Source of the DNA: Streptomyces sp. NBC_01304
GTDB taxonomy: Bacteria > Actinomycetota > Actinomycetes > Streptomycetales > Streptomycetaceae
Direction of reading: 5' to 3'
Assembly: GCF_035975855.1 (NCBI RefSeq)
Contig: NZ_CP109055.1
Coordinates: 7,440,001 to 7,504,000 of the forward strand
Length of the DNA: 64,000 nucleotides
Shown: positions 23,506-33,176 of the stretch, piece by piece
Layout of the letters: each line of letters begins with the position of its first letter
How positions within the stretch are numbered: the first letter of the stretch is position 1
The notes under the pieces: generated by a model
Told to the model about the DNA's origin: nothing
Seen by the model: only the letters and a program-made list of their open reading frames with translations
The model's database searches: none
Translations under genes and position numbers: made by a program

Positions 23506-24597
23506 TCAGGCGGCGGTGGCGTACTGGTGGGCGCCGGCCGGTTCGAAGCGGATGGTGGCGGTCTCGCCCTGCTTGGTATCGGGGCGGATGGTGTAGCCGG
23601 TGATGCGGCACCAGCCGGACCAGGTGCCCCACTCGTTGCGGACGCTGACCTGCACGTCGTCGCCGATCTGCCACGACCCGATCGGCGCTGACGGATGGTC
23701 GCGGACGGTGATCTCGGCGACGTGACCGAGGTTCTGCCGCCAGGCCCGCTCGGCCTTCGCCCGTTGCGCGAGCACGTCACGGCCGCGCACATCCGGGAGT
23801 TCGAGGACGTGCTCCAGACGCAGCCGCTTGTTCCGGACGGCTTCGATGGCCCGCTGCTGGGAGCGGCCCTCGCCGGTGCCGGTGGCGATGACAACCTGCG
23901 CGTATTCGTCGGCACTGTAGGTGACCGGCGTCGAGTCGATGATGTTGATGCCGGTGCCGAAGGCGATATCCGTGCGGCGGGCGCCGAGCCGCGGGTAGCC
24001 GAGCCGGATGCGGCGCACCGGCTGGTGGTTACTGTCCCACCAGGTGGCGCACGTGTAGTCCGGCGAATCCGGGTCCTTCACAAGGTCGTCGAGCAGGTCC
24101 CCGAGCACCGGGTTCTCCCACCAGCGCGAATGCCACGGCTCCGACGGCGTCCCGACCGTCGTCTTCGACGTGGTGCCATCGACGCTCACGCCGAGGTCCC
24201 CGTCCGGGACGGACTGCGCGTAGGCGGCAATGTCCCGGATGACCTTGCACGGGTCGGCGCGTACGTACGGGCCGCGGCCGCCGAGCTCACCATCGAGGTC
24301 GTGCCGGCGGTGGAAGTACGAGGACCAGCCCGCCGCCTCGACCTTCATCTCGTTGCCCTCAGGCTCGGTCTGCCAGATGAGGCCACCCCAGCGCAGCAGC
24401 CCATTGCGCTCCACATACAGCAGAGTGTTGCCCGGCTCGGCGAGCTTGGGGTACGACCACAGCAGACGGGGAGACAGCGACCCACGCAGTTCGCCCGGCC
24501 CGTTCAACTCGGGCCCGAACTCCACATCTGTCAGGGGAAGATGAGGTGCTAGCCATTCGCCGGTGAGGGCGTTCTGCGTCATATACCGGTATCCCAC
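23506..24597 (-). CDS. Minor tail protein, Gp37/Tal-like
   Basis: A 363-residue protein rich in Trp, Tyr and beta structure, resembling the Siphovirus ReqiPepy6 Gp37-like family of baseplate/tail-tip proteins: LLYVERNGLLRWGGLIWQTE near residue 60, and a C-terminal WSGWCRITGYTIRPDTKQG. It follows the Dit and another minor tail gene. The start may be GTG 24597 or ATG 24582. Probably part of the tail tip. Confidence 0.75.
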   Translation of the reverse strand: MGYRYMTQNALTGEWLAPHLPLTDVEFGPELNGPGELRGSLSPRLLWSYPKLAEPGNTLLYVERNGLLRWGGLIWQTEPEGNEMKVEAAGWSSYFHRRHDLDGELGGRGPYVRADPCKVIRDIAAYAQSVPDGDLGVSVDGTTSKTTVGTPSEPWHSRWWENPVLGDLLDDLVKDPDSPDYTCATWWDSNHQPVRRIRLGYPRLGARRTDIAFGTGINIIDSTPVTYSADEYAQVVIATGTGEGRSQQRAIEAVRNKRLRLEHVLELPDVRGRDVLAQRAKAERAWRQNLGHVAEITVRDHPSAPIGSWQIGDDVQVSVRNEWGTWSGWCRITGYTIRPDTKQGETATIRFEPAGAHQYATAA

Positions 24598-24602
24598 GCT
24601 GA

Positions 24603-25535
24603 CTACACCGGGCCTTCGGTGAACTCGATGTCAGTGATGATCGACGTGCCGCCGTCCACGCTCAGGTCACCCTTCCAGTTCGCGGACATGGCGGCCTGCA
24701 TGTACAGCGTCTGCGTGGTGCCCCGGTATGAGGCGGGCAGCGTGATGGTGTCGGCGACGACGGCGGTGGAGCGCCGTACGACCTTGCCCTGGTTGTCGTC
24801 GACGACGGTGTCCTGGCCCTCGATGCTGCCGAACACCGGCTGCAGGCGGCCGTAGAGGGAGTCGAAGTCCATGCGCAGGCCGGCCAGGGTGATAGTGAGG
24901 ATCAGTTTCGTTGCCCACTCCGGCACTGGTATCTGCCAGCGCGCCTCCGGCGGCCAGTTGTGCCACTTGTCGTCATCACGCCACGCCTTGGTGAGCTTGC
25001 TCGGATACGCCGTATACAAGGTGCGCTCGCGGCGCGGGTTCGCGACCTTGCGCAGGTCACGAATCATCGCCGCCGTGATGGTGCCGGTGCTCGCCGGAAT
25101 GTCGAGGCGCGCCAACGCCACCCCCGTCACGCCCTTCGGTACTGCCGTGGCGGTGGAGGAGACGTTGGGGATGACGTCGAAGAAGTTGATCGCATCCGTC
25201 GCCGGGTCCAGACCGCCCTCGAACTCGGGGTCCTGCACGCGCAGCACGATCAGATCCGAACGCGGCACCGCCCCCGTCTGCGCGATCGGTACGGTGGCCG
25301 GGCCGATGTTGTAGGCGGTGTAGGAGCCCTGCCACATGTTGGCCTTGCCGCGGATCACCGCCGACCCGTCCCCGACCTGCACCCCGCCCCCAGGAACCGG
25401 CAGGGGAGTGACCTTCAAATCGGGTGCCTCGGTGACCCCCTCCATGCCCCGCGACAGGTCCTTGATCATCATGCGGAAGGTCTGGGCACTGTGCGTGGCA
25501 CCGTCGGTGAGCAGGGGGGCTTGCGCGAGCGTCAT
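24603..25535 (-). CDS. Minor tail protein
   Basis: A 310-residue protein. The N-terminal half (DGATHSAQTFRMMIKDLSRG, then VPRSDLIVLRVQDPE and ATAVPKGVTGVALARLD) has the layout of phage baseplate/receptor-binding adapters in which an N-terminal beta domain precedes a C-terminal jelly-roll-like part. ATG 25535 has no strong ribosome site. It lies between the distal tail protein and the Gp37-like gene. Confidence 0.75.
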   Translation of the reverse strand: MTLAQAPLLTDGATHSAQTFRMMIKDLSRGMEGVTEAPDLKVTPLPVPGGGVQVGDGSAVIRGKANMWQGSYTAYNIGPATVPIAQTGAVPRSDLIVLRVQDPEFEGGLDPATDAINFFDVIPNVSSTATAVPKGVTGVALARLDIPASTGTITAAMIRDLRKVANPRRERTLYTAYPSKLTKAWRDDDKWHNWPPEARWQIPVPEWATKLILTITLAGLRMDFDSLYGRLQPVFGSIEGQDTVVDDNQGKVVRRSTAVVADTITLPASYRGTTQTLYMQAAMSANWKGDLSVDGGTSIITDIEFTEGPV

Positions 25536-25557
25536 GAAGAAGGGATCTCGTCTCTGT

Positions 25558-26445
25558 CTAGAGGGCGGTGTAAGCAGCCCGCCACACCACGCTGAGGCGG
25601 GCGGTCGCGGTCGGGTCGGAGGCGGTCCAGCGGATCTCGCTGCGCCCTGGAGGCAGGCGGAAGGCCTCAAGGTTCGAGGTGGTGGCGACACTGCCGCCGT
25701 TCTCGCGGGTCACCACACACCGGCCGGGCCGAGTGTCGATACGCGCCCACTGGCCGGCGGCGAGCGTCACGTTCAACGCCACCGAACGGCCCGTCTCCAC
25801 ATGCGTGACGACGGGATTGGCGCACGGCCCGTGCACGGTGATCACCGGATGGGCGTCGAGGTTGCCGACGTTGGTGACCCAGCCCGGCCGGTTCTGCCCC
25901 GACGGGTTGCCGCTCGTCACATGGACCGGCGCCTGCACGGGCGCGGTGAAGCCGCCGCCGGACAGCCAGCCCAGCCGCAACTGCTGCCGTTCCTCAATGT
26001 CGGCGTAGTAGCGCGGGTCGGCGGAGAACTCGACGTCGAGGGGAATCCAGCCGTGCGCCGCCTCCGCCCATTTGGCCTCGAGCTTCTTCAACCGCCCGAG
26101 CAGAACGCGAACGGGGGAGCCGGGCCACTTGATGCGCAACGGCATCACCGCCCCACCGACCGTACGGACCCGCGGATTGTCGGCGATGGCCTCCAGGTCG
26201 GCGAGGATCTGCCGGGCCGCTGCCGGATCACCGGGGGTCTTGATGCCACAGTCGATGCGCAGAGTGCGACCCTCATACCAGTCCGGTGCCGCCCAGACAC
26301 CATCCGCACCAGGCTGCTCAACCAGCTCTCCGCGCGTACCAGGCCGGGCAAGGCCCTCGATCTCCGCGATCGGAATGCGGGTGTTGTGTCCAAGGACGAC
26401 GCCGCTGAAGTCCAGCTGGAAGTCGCTCAGTTCAGGGATGTTCAT
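25558..26445 (-). CDS. Distal tail protein (Dit-like)
   Basis: A 295-residue protein directly after the tape measure gene, with ATG overlapping its stop (ATGA). The N-terminal IPELSDFQLDFSGVVLGHNT, the Gly-Ala-Asp-Gly segment in VEQPGADGVWAAPDWYEGRT, and a C-terminal beta domain match Dit proteins, which form the hub ring at the tail end. Function from position and layout. Confidence 0.8.
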   Translation of the reverse strand: MNIPELSDFQLDFSGVVLGHNTRIPIAEIEGLARPGTRGELVEQPGADGVWAAPDWYEGRTLRIDCGIKTPGDPAAARQILADLEAIADNPRVRTVGGAVMPLRIKWPGSPVRVLLGRLKKLEAKWAEAAHGWIPLDVEFSADPRYYADIEERQQLRLGWLSGGGFTAPVQAPVHVTSGNPSGQNRPGWVTNVGNLDAHPVITVHGPCANPVVTHVETGRSVALNVTLAAGQWARIDTRPGRCVVTRENGGSVATTSNLEAFRLPPGRSEIRWTASDPTATARLSVVWRAAYTAL

Positions 26446-29400
26446 CGTAGGGCTCCTCCACGCCTGGCCCGGCGCATCTGGTACGAGACGGCGGAGGCGA
26501 TGTCGTCGGCAGTCGCCCCGGCACGGGTGACGTGGATGGTCTGACTGCCGATCGCCGGGGCCTGATGCACCACGACGACCCGGGCACGCCCACCGGCGGC
26601 ATCGACGAGCTTCCTTGGCGCGAGTCCGTAGCCGAACCGGTCAGCGACCTGACCCAGCACCGCCGTTGCCCGGCCGCGCTTCGAAGCGGCGAACGGCAGG
26701 TACGCCTCCCCGCCCGTCGAGCGTTCAGCGAACTTGATCAGCCCGTTCCCCGACGGCGGATAGACGCCGGGCTCCCACATGCCGCCGTTCGCGTACGCCT
26801 TCCCGGCATTCGCCTTCACCAGATCGGCAAGAAACCGGTCGCCCTTGCTGCCCGTGGCCTTGATCTGGCCCTTGCCTCGGTTGGCGATCTCGATGAGCCG
26901 GTCCTCGTCGATCCCTGTCGACTCGGCCACCGCGTGAATGCCGCGGCCCTTGGCCAGGGCGCCGATGAGCTTCACGAAGTCGCCGAGCTGATCCGAGTCG
27001 AGGGTCCTCCCGGCTGCCTGGGCCGCGCTGTTGGCCTGCTTCGCCTTCTTCTTGTCGCGCACAGCCTGAGCGGCGAGCGCCTCTGCGTTCTCGTCACCCT
27101 GCTCGGCCAACCGAGCGGCAAGCGCCCCGTACCCGCCGGAGGCCAGCTTGGCGAGGTCGTTCTGGAACGTCGTGGAGTCCTTGACCGCGTTCTGGAGCTG
27201 GCCCGTGTAGTCGCCCAGCGTGGCCTTCGCGGTGCCGGCGAGCTTCGTGAGCTGCGCGGCCATGTCCCGCACGTACCGGCTAGAACCGTGGGCCATCTTG
27301 CGGGTGAGCGCGACACCGTCCTCGCCCATCTCCTCCAACGCCTTGGCGACATCGGTGCCGGCCCGCCGTGACACCGTCGCCAAGTCGTTGCGCCAAGCAG
27401 AGGCAGTGCGAACGGACTTGCGGAGGTTCCGCTCGAACATGCCCAGATCGAAGTGCTCACTGCCGCCCTTGCCCTTGCGCTGCGACTTCGAGACGACATC
27501 CGAGATGCCGAAGCCGGAGCCGCCGAGTGGCTGGTACGACCAGTTCGACAGGCCGCCGCTCGCATACCAGTCAACATCGCCGCCGAAGCGCCGCACGACT
27601 TCCTCGACGATGGCCTTACTGCGGGGCCGCTTGCCGGCAGCCAACGGCACGTAGGCCTCGCCGTGCGTCTCCGGCTCCGCCCACACCCGCATCGCACCGG
27701 CCGGGGCGATTTGCGCGACGTGGTTCTCGCGGACACCACCGTTCGCGTAATAGTCGATCACCGAGCCGCGAGCCTGCGGGGCCTGGATCGAGTCCGGGAT
27801 GCCGTTGCCGTCCCGGTCTGAACTATTCGGCTTGAGGAACACGCCGATGCCGATCGACCGGCCGCTGATCCCGTTGATCGCGCTTTGGATTCGGCTGGCC
27901 GCATCCGTCGCGCCGGCCGTGGGCACGGTGACGGTGACGTTCTTACTGCCCGGCACTTCGGCGATCTTGAAGCCAAGGTCCTCCAGTTGCTTGCGGGCCT
28001 CCCCGGTCGGCGCGCTCACCGTGACGCTCTTCCCGCCCGGCACACCGGCGATCTTCTGCTTGACCGCCTCCAGGCTGTCGATCGTCGCCTGCGTCGACGC
28101 GGTGACGTTGACGTGCTTTCCACCCGGGGTCTGCAAGAGTTTCGCGACCAGAGCGTCCAGATCGCTTCGGGCACTGTCGGTGGGGGCCGTGACCTCGACC
28201 TGTCGGTTCTTCAGATCCTTGATCTTGAAGCCCAAGTCTTTGAGCTTCTGGCGGGCCTCGTCGTCGAGCGAAGTGACGGTGATGGTCTTCCGCTCTGGAA
28301 CAGCCTTCAAAGTCTGCTGTACCGCAAAGAGTTGAGCCTGCACCGACTCCAAGCCCCTGCTCTCCAGCAGGATCGACACCTGCTCCGGGATGAGCGCGGC
28401 ATTGTCGGCGAGCTTCGCTGCCTGATCCGCTGTGAGACCGAAACCCTCAGCGGTGGAGATCGCGGACTCGCGGGCCGTGAGCATCTGGTCCTGCGCGGCC
28501 TTCAACGCCTCCGGGACACTCTTCCCGTTCGCTTCGGCGTACTCGTAGGCCGCCATCGCGGCTTCCGCCGAGTTCGTCGACAGCCCCTGCAGCAAGTCGT
28601 ACAGCTTCTGCCCATTACGCGTGACCGTGGACAGCGAACCATCCAGATTCAGCAGGGACTTGCCATATCCCTGAGCGTTGTCGACGCCGCCCTTCAACGA
28701 CTCGGCCGCATCCGACACGGACCGGTTCAACCGGGCCTCAGCAGCAGACAAGTTCACTGAACCGCCGGCCAGGATGTCCAGAGCGTCATGCAGGGCACGA
28801 GCCCGGGAGTCTGCGTCCGCAGTCGTGTCCGACAGACGGCGCATCGCGTCACTGAACTTCCCGAACGGGCCCACCGCGTCGGCAGCCGAACGGCCCCCAG
28901 ACCCTGTGGCGTCAGCAAGATCGCGGGCGTCCTTCACCGCCTGGGACATCTCGCCCTTGACGGAACCCAGGGCTTCAGCAGCGTCGTGCGCACGCTGGCC
29001 CACGTCGTTGTACATGACGCCGCCGCCCTTCACCGGCTCCAGGTTGATCGCGGCGACGTCCTCCATGTGCTGCTGGAGCTTGCCGAGCCCGTCACCCTGG
29101 CTGAGGTAGGCGTCGGTGAGCTCCCGGATGGGTACCCCCGCCTTCGACATGACGTCGACCAGGCGCTCTTTGCCATCCAGGACTTTCGCGTCCATCAACG
29201 ACTGCGCGGCCGCAGTTCGGACGCTTTCCGTCACGGCACCGTTCGACTCGCGCAGCGCCTGAGTGAGGCTGCTGATCCGCGACTGATGCTCGGCCGCCGC
29301 CTGGGCGGCCTTCTGCTGGTGGGAGGCGAGCATCGACAGCCCGACACCCGCAGCAGCAAGCGCCACACCCCACGGTCCGCCGAGTGCACCCATGAGGCCG

Positions 29401-31400
29401 CGGGCCGCACCACCGACACCAGCGCCGATGGCACGGGCCACTCCGGTGATCGGTCCGTTGGCGTTGCGGAACGCGGACGCCATCTGACCCACCACCGGAA
29501 TGCGGGTCTGCACCACCGCAAGAGCCTGACCGATCCGGCCAATCGACTGTCCCTGCGCGGCCGCGAGTGTCTGCTGAAGCCGCATCTGGTCCCCGAGAGA
29601 CCGGTACGCGCCCACGACAGGCCCGGACACCGTCTGACCGAGCCGCGACATCATGGGAGCCACTCGGCGCGCCAGGAGCATCGCGATGATCGCCGTCTGC
29701 ACCGGCCCCGGCAGCGCCCCAAACCCGCGCACCAGGCCCGCCACAACGTGCCCGATCGGGACCAGCGCACCCGACACGGTGCCCGCGGCGGCCGAGACCA
29801 GGTTCAGGGCGGTGACGATGATGTCGAGCGCGGTCCCGCCCGCATCCGCCTCCTCGGCCACATCGCCGATGGCGTCGGCGACCGGAGAGACGGCGGAGCC
29901 GACGTTACGCAGGATGTCGATGACGGCGCGGCCGCCGTTGATGAGGACGTTGAACCCCGCAGCCGCGGTGTCGAAGGCAAGGTCCTTCAACGGCCCGCCC
30001 AAACCGCCGAGCGATTCACCGACCTCGTCAAAGCCCGCCGAGACGGCCTTGGACACCGACGGGCCGGCCAACGTGTACAGGTCGTGGACGTAGTCGATGG
30101 CTGCTGCCATACCGGGCGTCGCCGTGGCCATCCCGGAGGTCAGCAGGCGTGTGACCTTCTCCAGACCGGGCGCGGCCGCCGTGTAGAGGACCTGCCCGGT
30201 GTTCGAGGCCTGGGTCTTGAGCTGGCTGACCGCCCCCGCAAGGCCCTTGGTCTGGGAAGCGGCAATCTCCCCGGCCGCGCCAGTGCGGGCGATCGCCGTG
30301 TGCATCTGGTCGAAAGACTCGACACCCTGATGCGCCAGAGCCGACGCACCCGCGAGAGCGGGCTTGCCGACCACGTCGGCGAGGGAACCCAGGAAGTCCT
30401 TCTGGGACATCCGGTTCTGGGCCTGCTCGAAGCCCTCGATCACCGTGCGCAGGCCCTTGAAATTGCCCTGCGCATCCCAGGCTTCGATACCGAGCTCGGA
30501 GAGCCCACGCTTCATCCGGGCCGTGGGCCTGGACAGGTTGGTGAGCATCCCGCGCAGGGACGTTCCTGCCTTGGAGCCGAGGATGCCGGAGCGGGCCAGC
30601 ATCGCCACCGCCGCCGACGTGTCCTCGATGGAGATGCCCAACTGGGCGGCGACCGGCCCGGTGTAGGACATCGCGTAGTAGATGTCCTGCAGCCCGCCCG
30701 AGGCGGCGTTCGCCGACGCCGCCAGCACATCGGCGGCACGACCGGCGTTGTTCGAGCTGAGCCCGAACTGGTCCATGACGTCGCCCAAATACCGGGCGGC
30801 GTCCGCCGCGCTCAGGTTGTCGGCAGCGGCGAGCTGCATCGCAGCCCGCGCATTCGCGATAGATGACGTACTGGTCTGGCCGGCCTTGGCCAACTCCAGC
30901 ATCGAGTCCGCAGCCTTCGCCGCCGACGTACCAGGAAGCTTGAGATCGGCGCCGAGCTCACGGGCCTTCGCCGCGGCCTGCACCATCTCCAGACCGGACG
31001 CGTTGGTGACCGCGCCCCACTTGTTGATCGCCCGCTGGTACTCGTTGCCTTCCTTCGCGATCTCCGCAAGCCCGGCAACAATTCCTCCGCCGACCAACAG
31101 GCCGCGCAGGTGGTGGGCTTCCTGGCGGGCACCGAGCAGCCCGTGCCGGAGCTGCCGCATCGACGCATGCCCATCCGCACCGACACGGCGCAGACCAGCA
31201 CGAGCACGATCGGAATCACGGGTCAGAGCCCGCAGCCCGGTGGAAGAGCCGCGGGCACCCGTCCCGATCTGGTTGAGATGCCTGTTGAGGGAGGCAGTAT
31301 CGCGGCCCAGGCCGCGCATGGCGCGAGAAGCCTGCCGGATCTCCGACAGGAGATGGGAGAAGTCCGCCCGCGCCTGAACACTGAGCGTGTACGACGACAC
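26442..31400 (-). CDS. Tail tape measure protein
   Basis: A 1652-residue protein of the TP901-type tape measure family. Residues 1-100 form a coiled coil; about 100-430 hold the conserved core (AAKARELGADLKLPGTSAAK, MLARSGILGSKAGTSLRGML); several Ala/Gly-rich membrane-like segments follow (about 560-760). Residues about 1030-1170 hold four tandem alpha/beta repeats (KTITVTSLDDEARQKLKDLG; KSVTVSAPTGEARKQLEDLG; KNVTVTVPTAGATDAAS). A Ca-loop-like DRDGNGIPDS stands near 1195. Two similar GEAYVPLA / GEAYLPFA segments occur in the C-terminal part. It sets tail length and probably takes part in DNA entry. Confidence 0.92.
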   Translation of the reverse strand: MSSYTLSVQARADFSHLLSEIRQASRAMRGLGRDTASLNRHLNQIGTGARGSSTGLRALTRDSDRARAGLRRVGADGHASMRQLRHGLLGARQEAHHLRGLLVGGGIVAGLAEIAKEGNEYQRAINKWGAVTNASGLEMVQAAAKARELGADLKLPGTSAAKAADSMLELAKAGQTSTSSIANARAAMQLAAADNLSAADAARYLGDVMDQFGLSSNNAGRAADVLAASANAASGGLQDIYYAMSYTGPVAAQLGISIEDTSAAVAMLARSGILGSKAGTSLRGMLTNLSRPTARMKRGLSELGIEAWDAQGNFKGLRTVIEGFEQAQNRMSQKDFLGSLADVVGKPALAGASALAHQGVESFDQMHTAIARTGAAGEIAASQTKGLAGAVSQLKTQASNTGQVLYTAAAPGLEKVTRLLTSGMATATPGMAAAIDYVHDLYTLAGPSVSKAVSAGFDEVGESLGGLGGPLKDLAFDTAAAGFNVLINGGRAVIDILRNVGSAVSPVADAIGDVAEEADAGGTALDIIVTALNLVSAAAGTVSGALVPIGHVVAGLVRGFGALPGPVQTAIIAMLLARRVAPMMSRLGQTVSGPVVGAYRSLGDQMRLQQTLAAAQGQSIGRIGQALAVVQTRIPVVGQMASAFRNANGPITGVARAIGAGVGGAARGLMGALGGPWGVALAAAGVGLSMLASHQQKAAQAAAEHQSRISSLTQALRESNGAVTESVRTAAAQSLMDAKVLDGKERLVDVMSKAGVPIRELTDAYLSQGDGLGKLQQHMEDVAAINLEPVKGGGVMYNDVGQRAHDAAEALGSVKGEMSQAVKDARDLADATGSGGRSAADAVGPFGKFSDAMRRLSDTTADADSRARALHDALDILAGGSVNLSAAEARLNRSVSDAAESLKGGVDNAQGYGKSLLNLDGSLSTVTRNGQKLYDLLQGLSTNSAEAAMAAYEYAEANGKSVPEALKAAQDQMLTARESAISTAEGFGLTADQAAKLADNAALIPEQVSILLESRGLESVQAQLFAVQQTLKAVPERKTITVTSLDDEARQKLKDLGFKIKDLKNRQVEVTAPTDSARSDLDALVAKLLQTPGGKHVNVTASTQATIDSLEAVKQKIAGVPGGKSVTVSAPTGEARKQLEDLGFKIAEVPGSKNVTVTVPTAGATDAASRIQSAINGISGRSIGIGVFLKPNSSDRDGNGIPDSIQAPQARGSVIDYYANGGVRENHVAQIAPAGAMRVWAEPETHGEAYVPLAAGKRPRSKAIVEEVVRRFGGDVDWYASGGLSNWSYQPLGGSGFGISDVVSKSQRKGKGGSEHFDLGMFERNLRKSVRTASAWRNDLATVSRRAGTDVAKALEEMGEDGVALTRKMAHGSSRYVRDMAAQLTKLAGTAKATLGDYTGQLQNAVKDSTTFQNDLAKLASGGYGALAARLAEQGDENAEALAAQAVRDKKKAKQANSAAQAAGRTLDSDQLGDFVKLIGALAKGRGIHAVAESTGIDEDRLIEIANRGKGQIKATGSKGDRFLADLVKANAGKAYANGGMWEPGVYPPSGNGLIKFAERSTGGEAYLPFAASKRGRATAVLGQVADRFGYGLAPRKLVDAAGGRARVVVVHQAPAIGSQTIHVTRAGATADDIASAVSYQMRRARRGGALR

Positions 31401-31459
31401 CTGCCGGTGCCCCTACCTCCCCGCGCCCCTTCTCCTAGCCCCCAACCCTCAACCACCCA

Positions 31460-31798
31460 CTACCGCACGGCTCGCGGCACCAGACCGATCCGCACCCCGT
31501 ACCCATCCGGGCCGTCGGGCACCTGGTCCTGCTCGTGCGCGATCAGCTCACAGCCGGTGCAGCGCACGCTCGTGGTGACGTACGCGAACCGGTCACCACC
31601 CTGCTCCTCGTCCCACTCCGCGGCCCGGGTCCCACACTGATCGCACAACGTCCGCTGATACGCCACAAACGACAGGGCCTTCGCCCGGTCCAGCTCAGTC
31701 CAGCGGCCATCACCGGCGCCGAGGAACTGCGAGTGCGGGATACCCCAGCGGTCGCACAGCTCCAACTCGGTACGGAGCTGTACGTCCGTGATCAGCCT
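31460..31798 (-). CDS. Frameshift extension of the tail assembly chaperone
   Basis: This frame has no good start of its own. It continues the 31792-32388 protein after a -1 slip at GGGAAAA (31804-31798), adding about 112 residues (RLITDVQLRTELELCDRWGI onward). It carries two Cys pairs (CDQC and CTGC), a zinc-ribbon-like addition. It is the T part of a G/GT-type chaperone pair that binds tape measure and tube proteins. The reading joins exactly in frame, so a programmed frameshift is well supported. Confidence 0.8.
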   Translation of the reverse strand, partial: RLITDVQLRTELELCDRWGIPHSQFLGAGDGRWTELDRAKALSFVAYQRTLCDQCGTRAAEWDEEQGGDRFAYVTTSVRCTGCELIAHEQDQVPDGPDGYGVRIGLVPRAVR

Positions 31799-32388
31799 TT
31801 TCCCAGGTCCACGGTGCTGGTTCGCACGATCTGCTGGGCCTGCCACGCGGCCGCGAACAGGGCATTCGACTCAGCAACCGGCCAGGAGTCGAGGAGATCC
31901 TGCGCGTCCTCATCGCTCATGCCCTCCACGGCGTTGCGCTCGTCGTCCCGCTCGATGTGCGCGGCAGCGATCAGAGCCGCAGGGAACGTCTCCGGATTCC
32001 AAGCATCCCCGTCCTCGGCCTGCGCCTCGGTCGGAGGGAACCGCTTGATCAGCCCATCGAGGATCGGCCGCGGCAGCGCCTTGAATGTCAGCTCGACCGA
32101 GACATTGTCGAAGAACTCCTGCGCACTCTCGACCTCCTCTTCGGCCTTCGCCGTCGCGTCGCTGTGCGCGCGGCCGTTCTCCGCATCCGCCATCCGGCAA
32201 CGGGCCAACTCCCGCAGCATCTCGTCCAGGTGCCGCTTGGCCTCCTGGTCGTCACAGATCACCAGCGTGTACTCAGGCAACTGTCGGGCACGAAGCCGGG
32301 CCAGCTTGCTCGCCCAATGCGCGTCACGGGCAACAGCCTTGGCCGACGGGGCAGGGGAGGGCTTGGTCTCCGTGGACACCGGCATCAC
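31792..32388 (-). CDS. Tail assembly chaperone (G-like)
   Basis: A 198-residue acidic, helical protein between the tail tube and tape measure genes, the fixed place of tail assembly chaperones in long-tailed phages. It ends in a stop just after CTG GGA AAA GGC, whose heptamer G GGA AAA is a canonical -1 slippery site. The first codons overlap the tail tube stop. It helps load tail tube subunits on the tape measure. Confidence 0.85.
   Translation of the reverse strand: MMPVSTETKPSPAPSAKAVARDAHWASKLARLRARQLPEYTLVICDDQEAKRHLDEMLRELARCRMADAENGRAHSDATAKAEEEVESAQEFFDNVSVELTFKALPRPILDGLIKRFPPTEAQAEDGDAWNPETFPAALIAAAHIERDDERNAVEGMSDEDAQDLLDSWPVAESNALFAAAWQAQQIVRTSTVDLGKG
31798..31804 (-). promoter_or_regulatory. 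Programmed -1 frameshift slippery site
   Basis: Minus-strand GGGAAAA in the zero frame as G GGA AAA, two codons before the chaperone stop. A -1 slip reads directly into the frame of 31460-31798. Confidence 0.8.
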
Positions 32389-32882
32389 TTCTCGACCTTC
32401 GGCGCCACAGCAGCAGGTACTGCGGCGTCCTGCGTCGGCTTCTCTGTGATCGAGAAGTTCACCGTGAACTTGGCCGCTTCGTTGTCCGTCGAATAGTTCG
32501 GCGACCGCGATCCAATCCGAACCGGGAAGACGTCCATGGACCGCGAGGCAGGCACGTCGCCCTTGCGCAGGAAGACGACCCAGCCGGTGTCGTCCTTCTT
32601 CAGGAGCTGCTCGATCTCGTCCGACACCTTGTCCTCGTAGAAGCCGAGGGAGGAGTCGTCGGCCTGGTCGGTGCCGGGGATCTTCGACTCGAAGGTGCTG
32701 CCGAGGTCGGGGGTTTCGATGGCCTGGTTCTGGAGCGTCCAGCCGTCGATCGCCGCGATCGTGTCGGTCAGGTCGGTGCCGGCCGTGAGCTCAGCGCGGG
32801 TGGGGACGTGGCCGGTGTCGGTGACGCTCTTGAGCCACAGGACGCGGGTAACTCCGCGCCGGGAGAACTTCTTTACCTGCAA
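32385..32882 (-). CDS. Major tail tube protein, 5' end possibly damaged
   Basis: A tail tube-like protein of up to 165 residues (QVKKFSRRGVTRVLWLKSV; IDGWTLQNQAIETPDLGS; SSLGFYEDKVSDEIEQLL), with a C-terminal Pro/Ala tail. The only start in frame is TTG 32882 without a ribosome site. Directly upstream, another frame encodes NSLDLAAVPESDSR, which would make a natural N-terminus if one base were restored near 32890. So the gene may be frameshifted at its 5' end, next to the inserted segment 32940-33520. Confidence 0.7.
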   Translation of the reverse strand: MQVKKFSRRGVTRVLWLKSVTDTGHVPTRAELTAGTDLTDTIAAIDGWTLQNQAIETPDLGSTFESKIPGTDQADDSSLGFYEDKVSDEIEQLLKKDDTGWVVFLRKGDVPASRSMDVFPVRIGSRSPNYSTDNEAAKFTVNFSITEKPTQDAAVPAAVAPKVEK

Positions 32883-33176
32883 GGTCTGCTGTCCGATTCC
32901 GGGACGGCAGCCAGGTCAAGCGAGTTGGGGTGGCCCCGCCCCTCGACGACGTGTCGGGGAACCGGCCCATCCCGGTATCGGGTGGGCGTCCGCGCGGGGC
33001 CTCCGCGGTGAGGAAGCGAGCCAGGCCCGCCGGTGACGGTGGCCGCGAATCACTACATGCAGATCACGATACTGTCGCCAACGCTCAGCTCTGCTGGCGC
33101 TGACGAATTCCCTGCTGGTCGAGCTCCCGGCCCCGCAGACAGCAGCCCTACCTGGCACACAACTTTCGGAGGAGAC

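Noticed and set aside
28788..30866. 692-residue plus-strand frame over the tape measure gene
   Set aside because: Antisense shadow of a high-GC gene; Arg/His-rich without domains.
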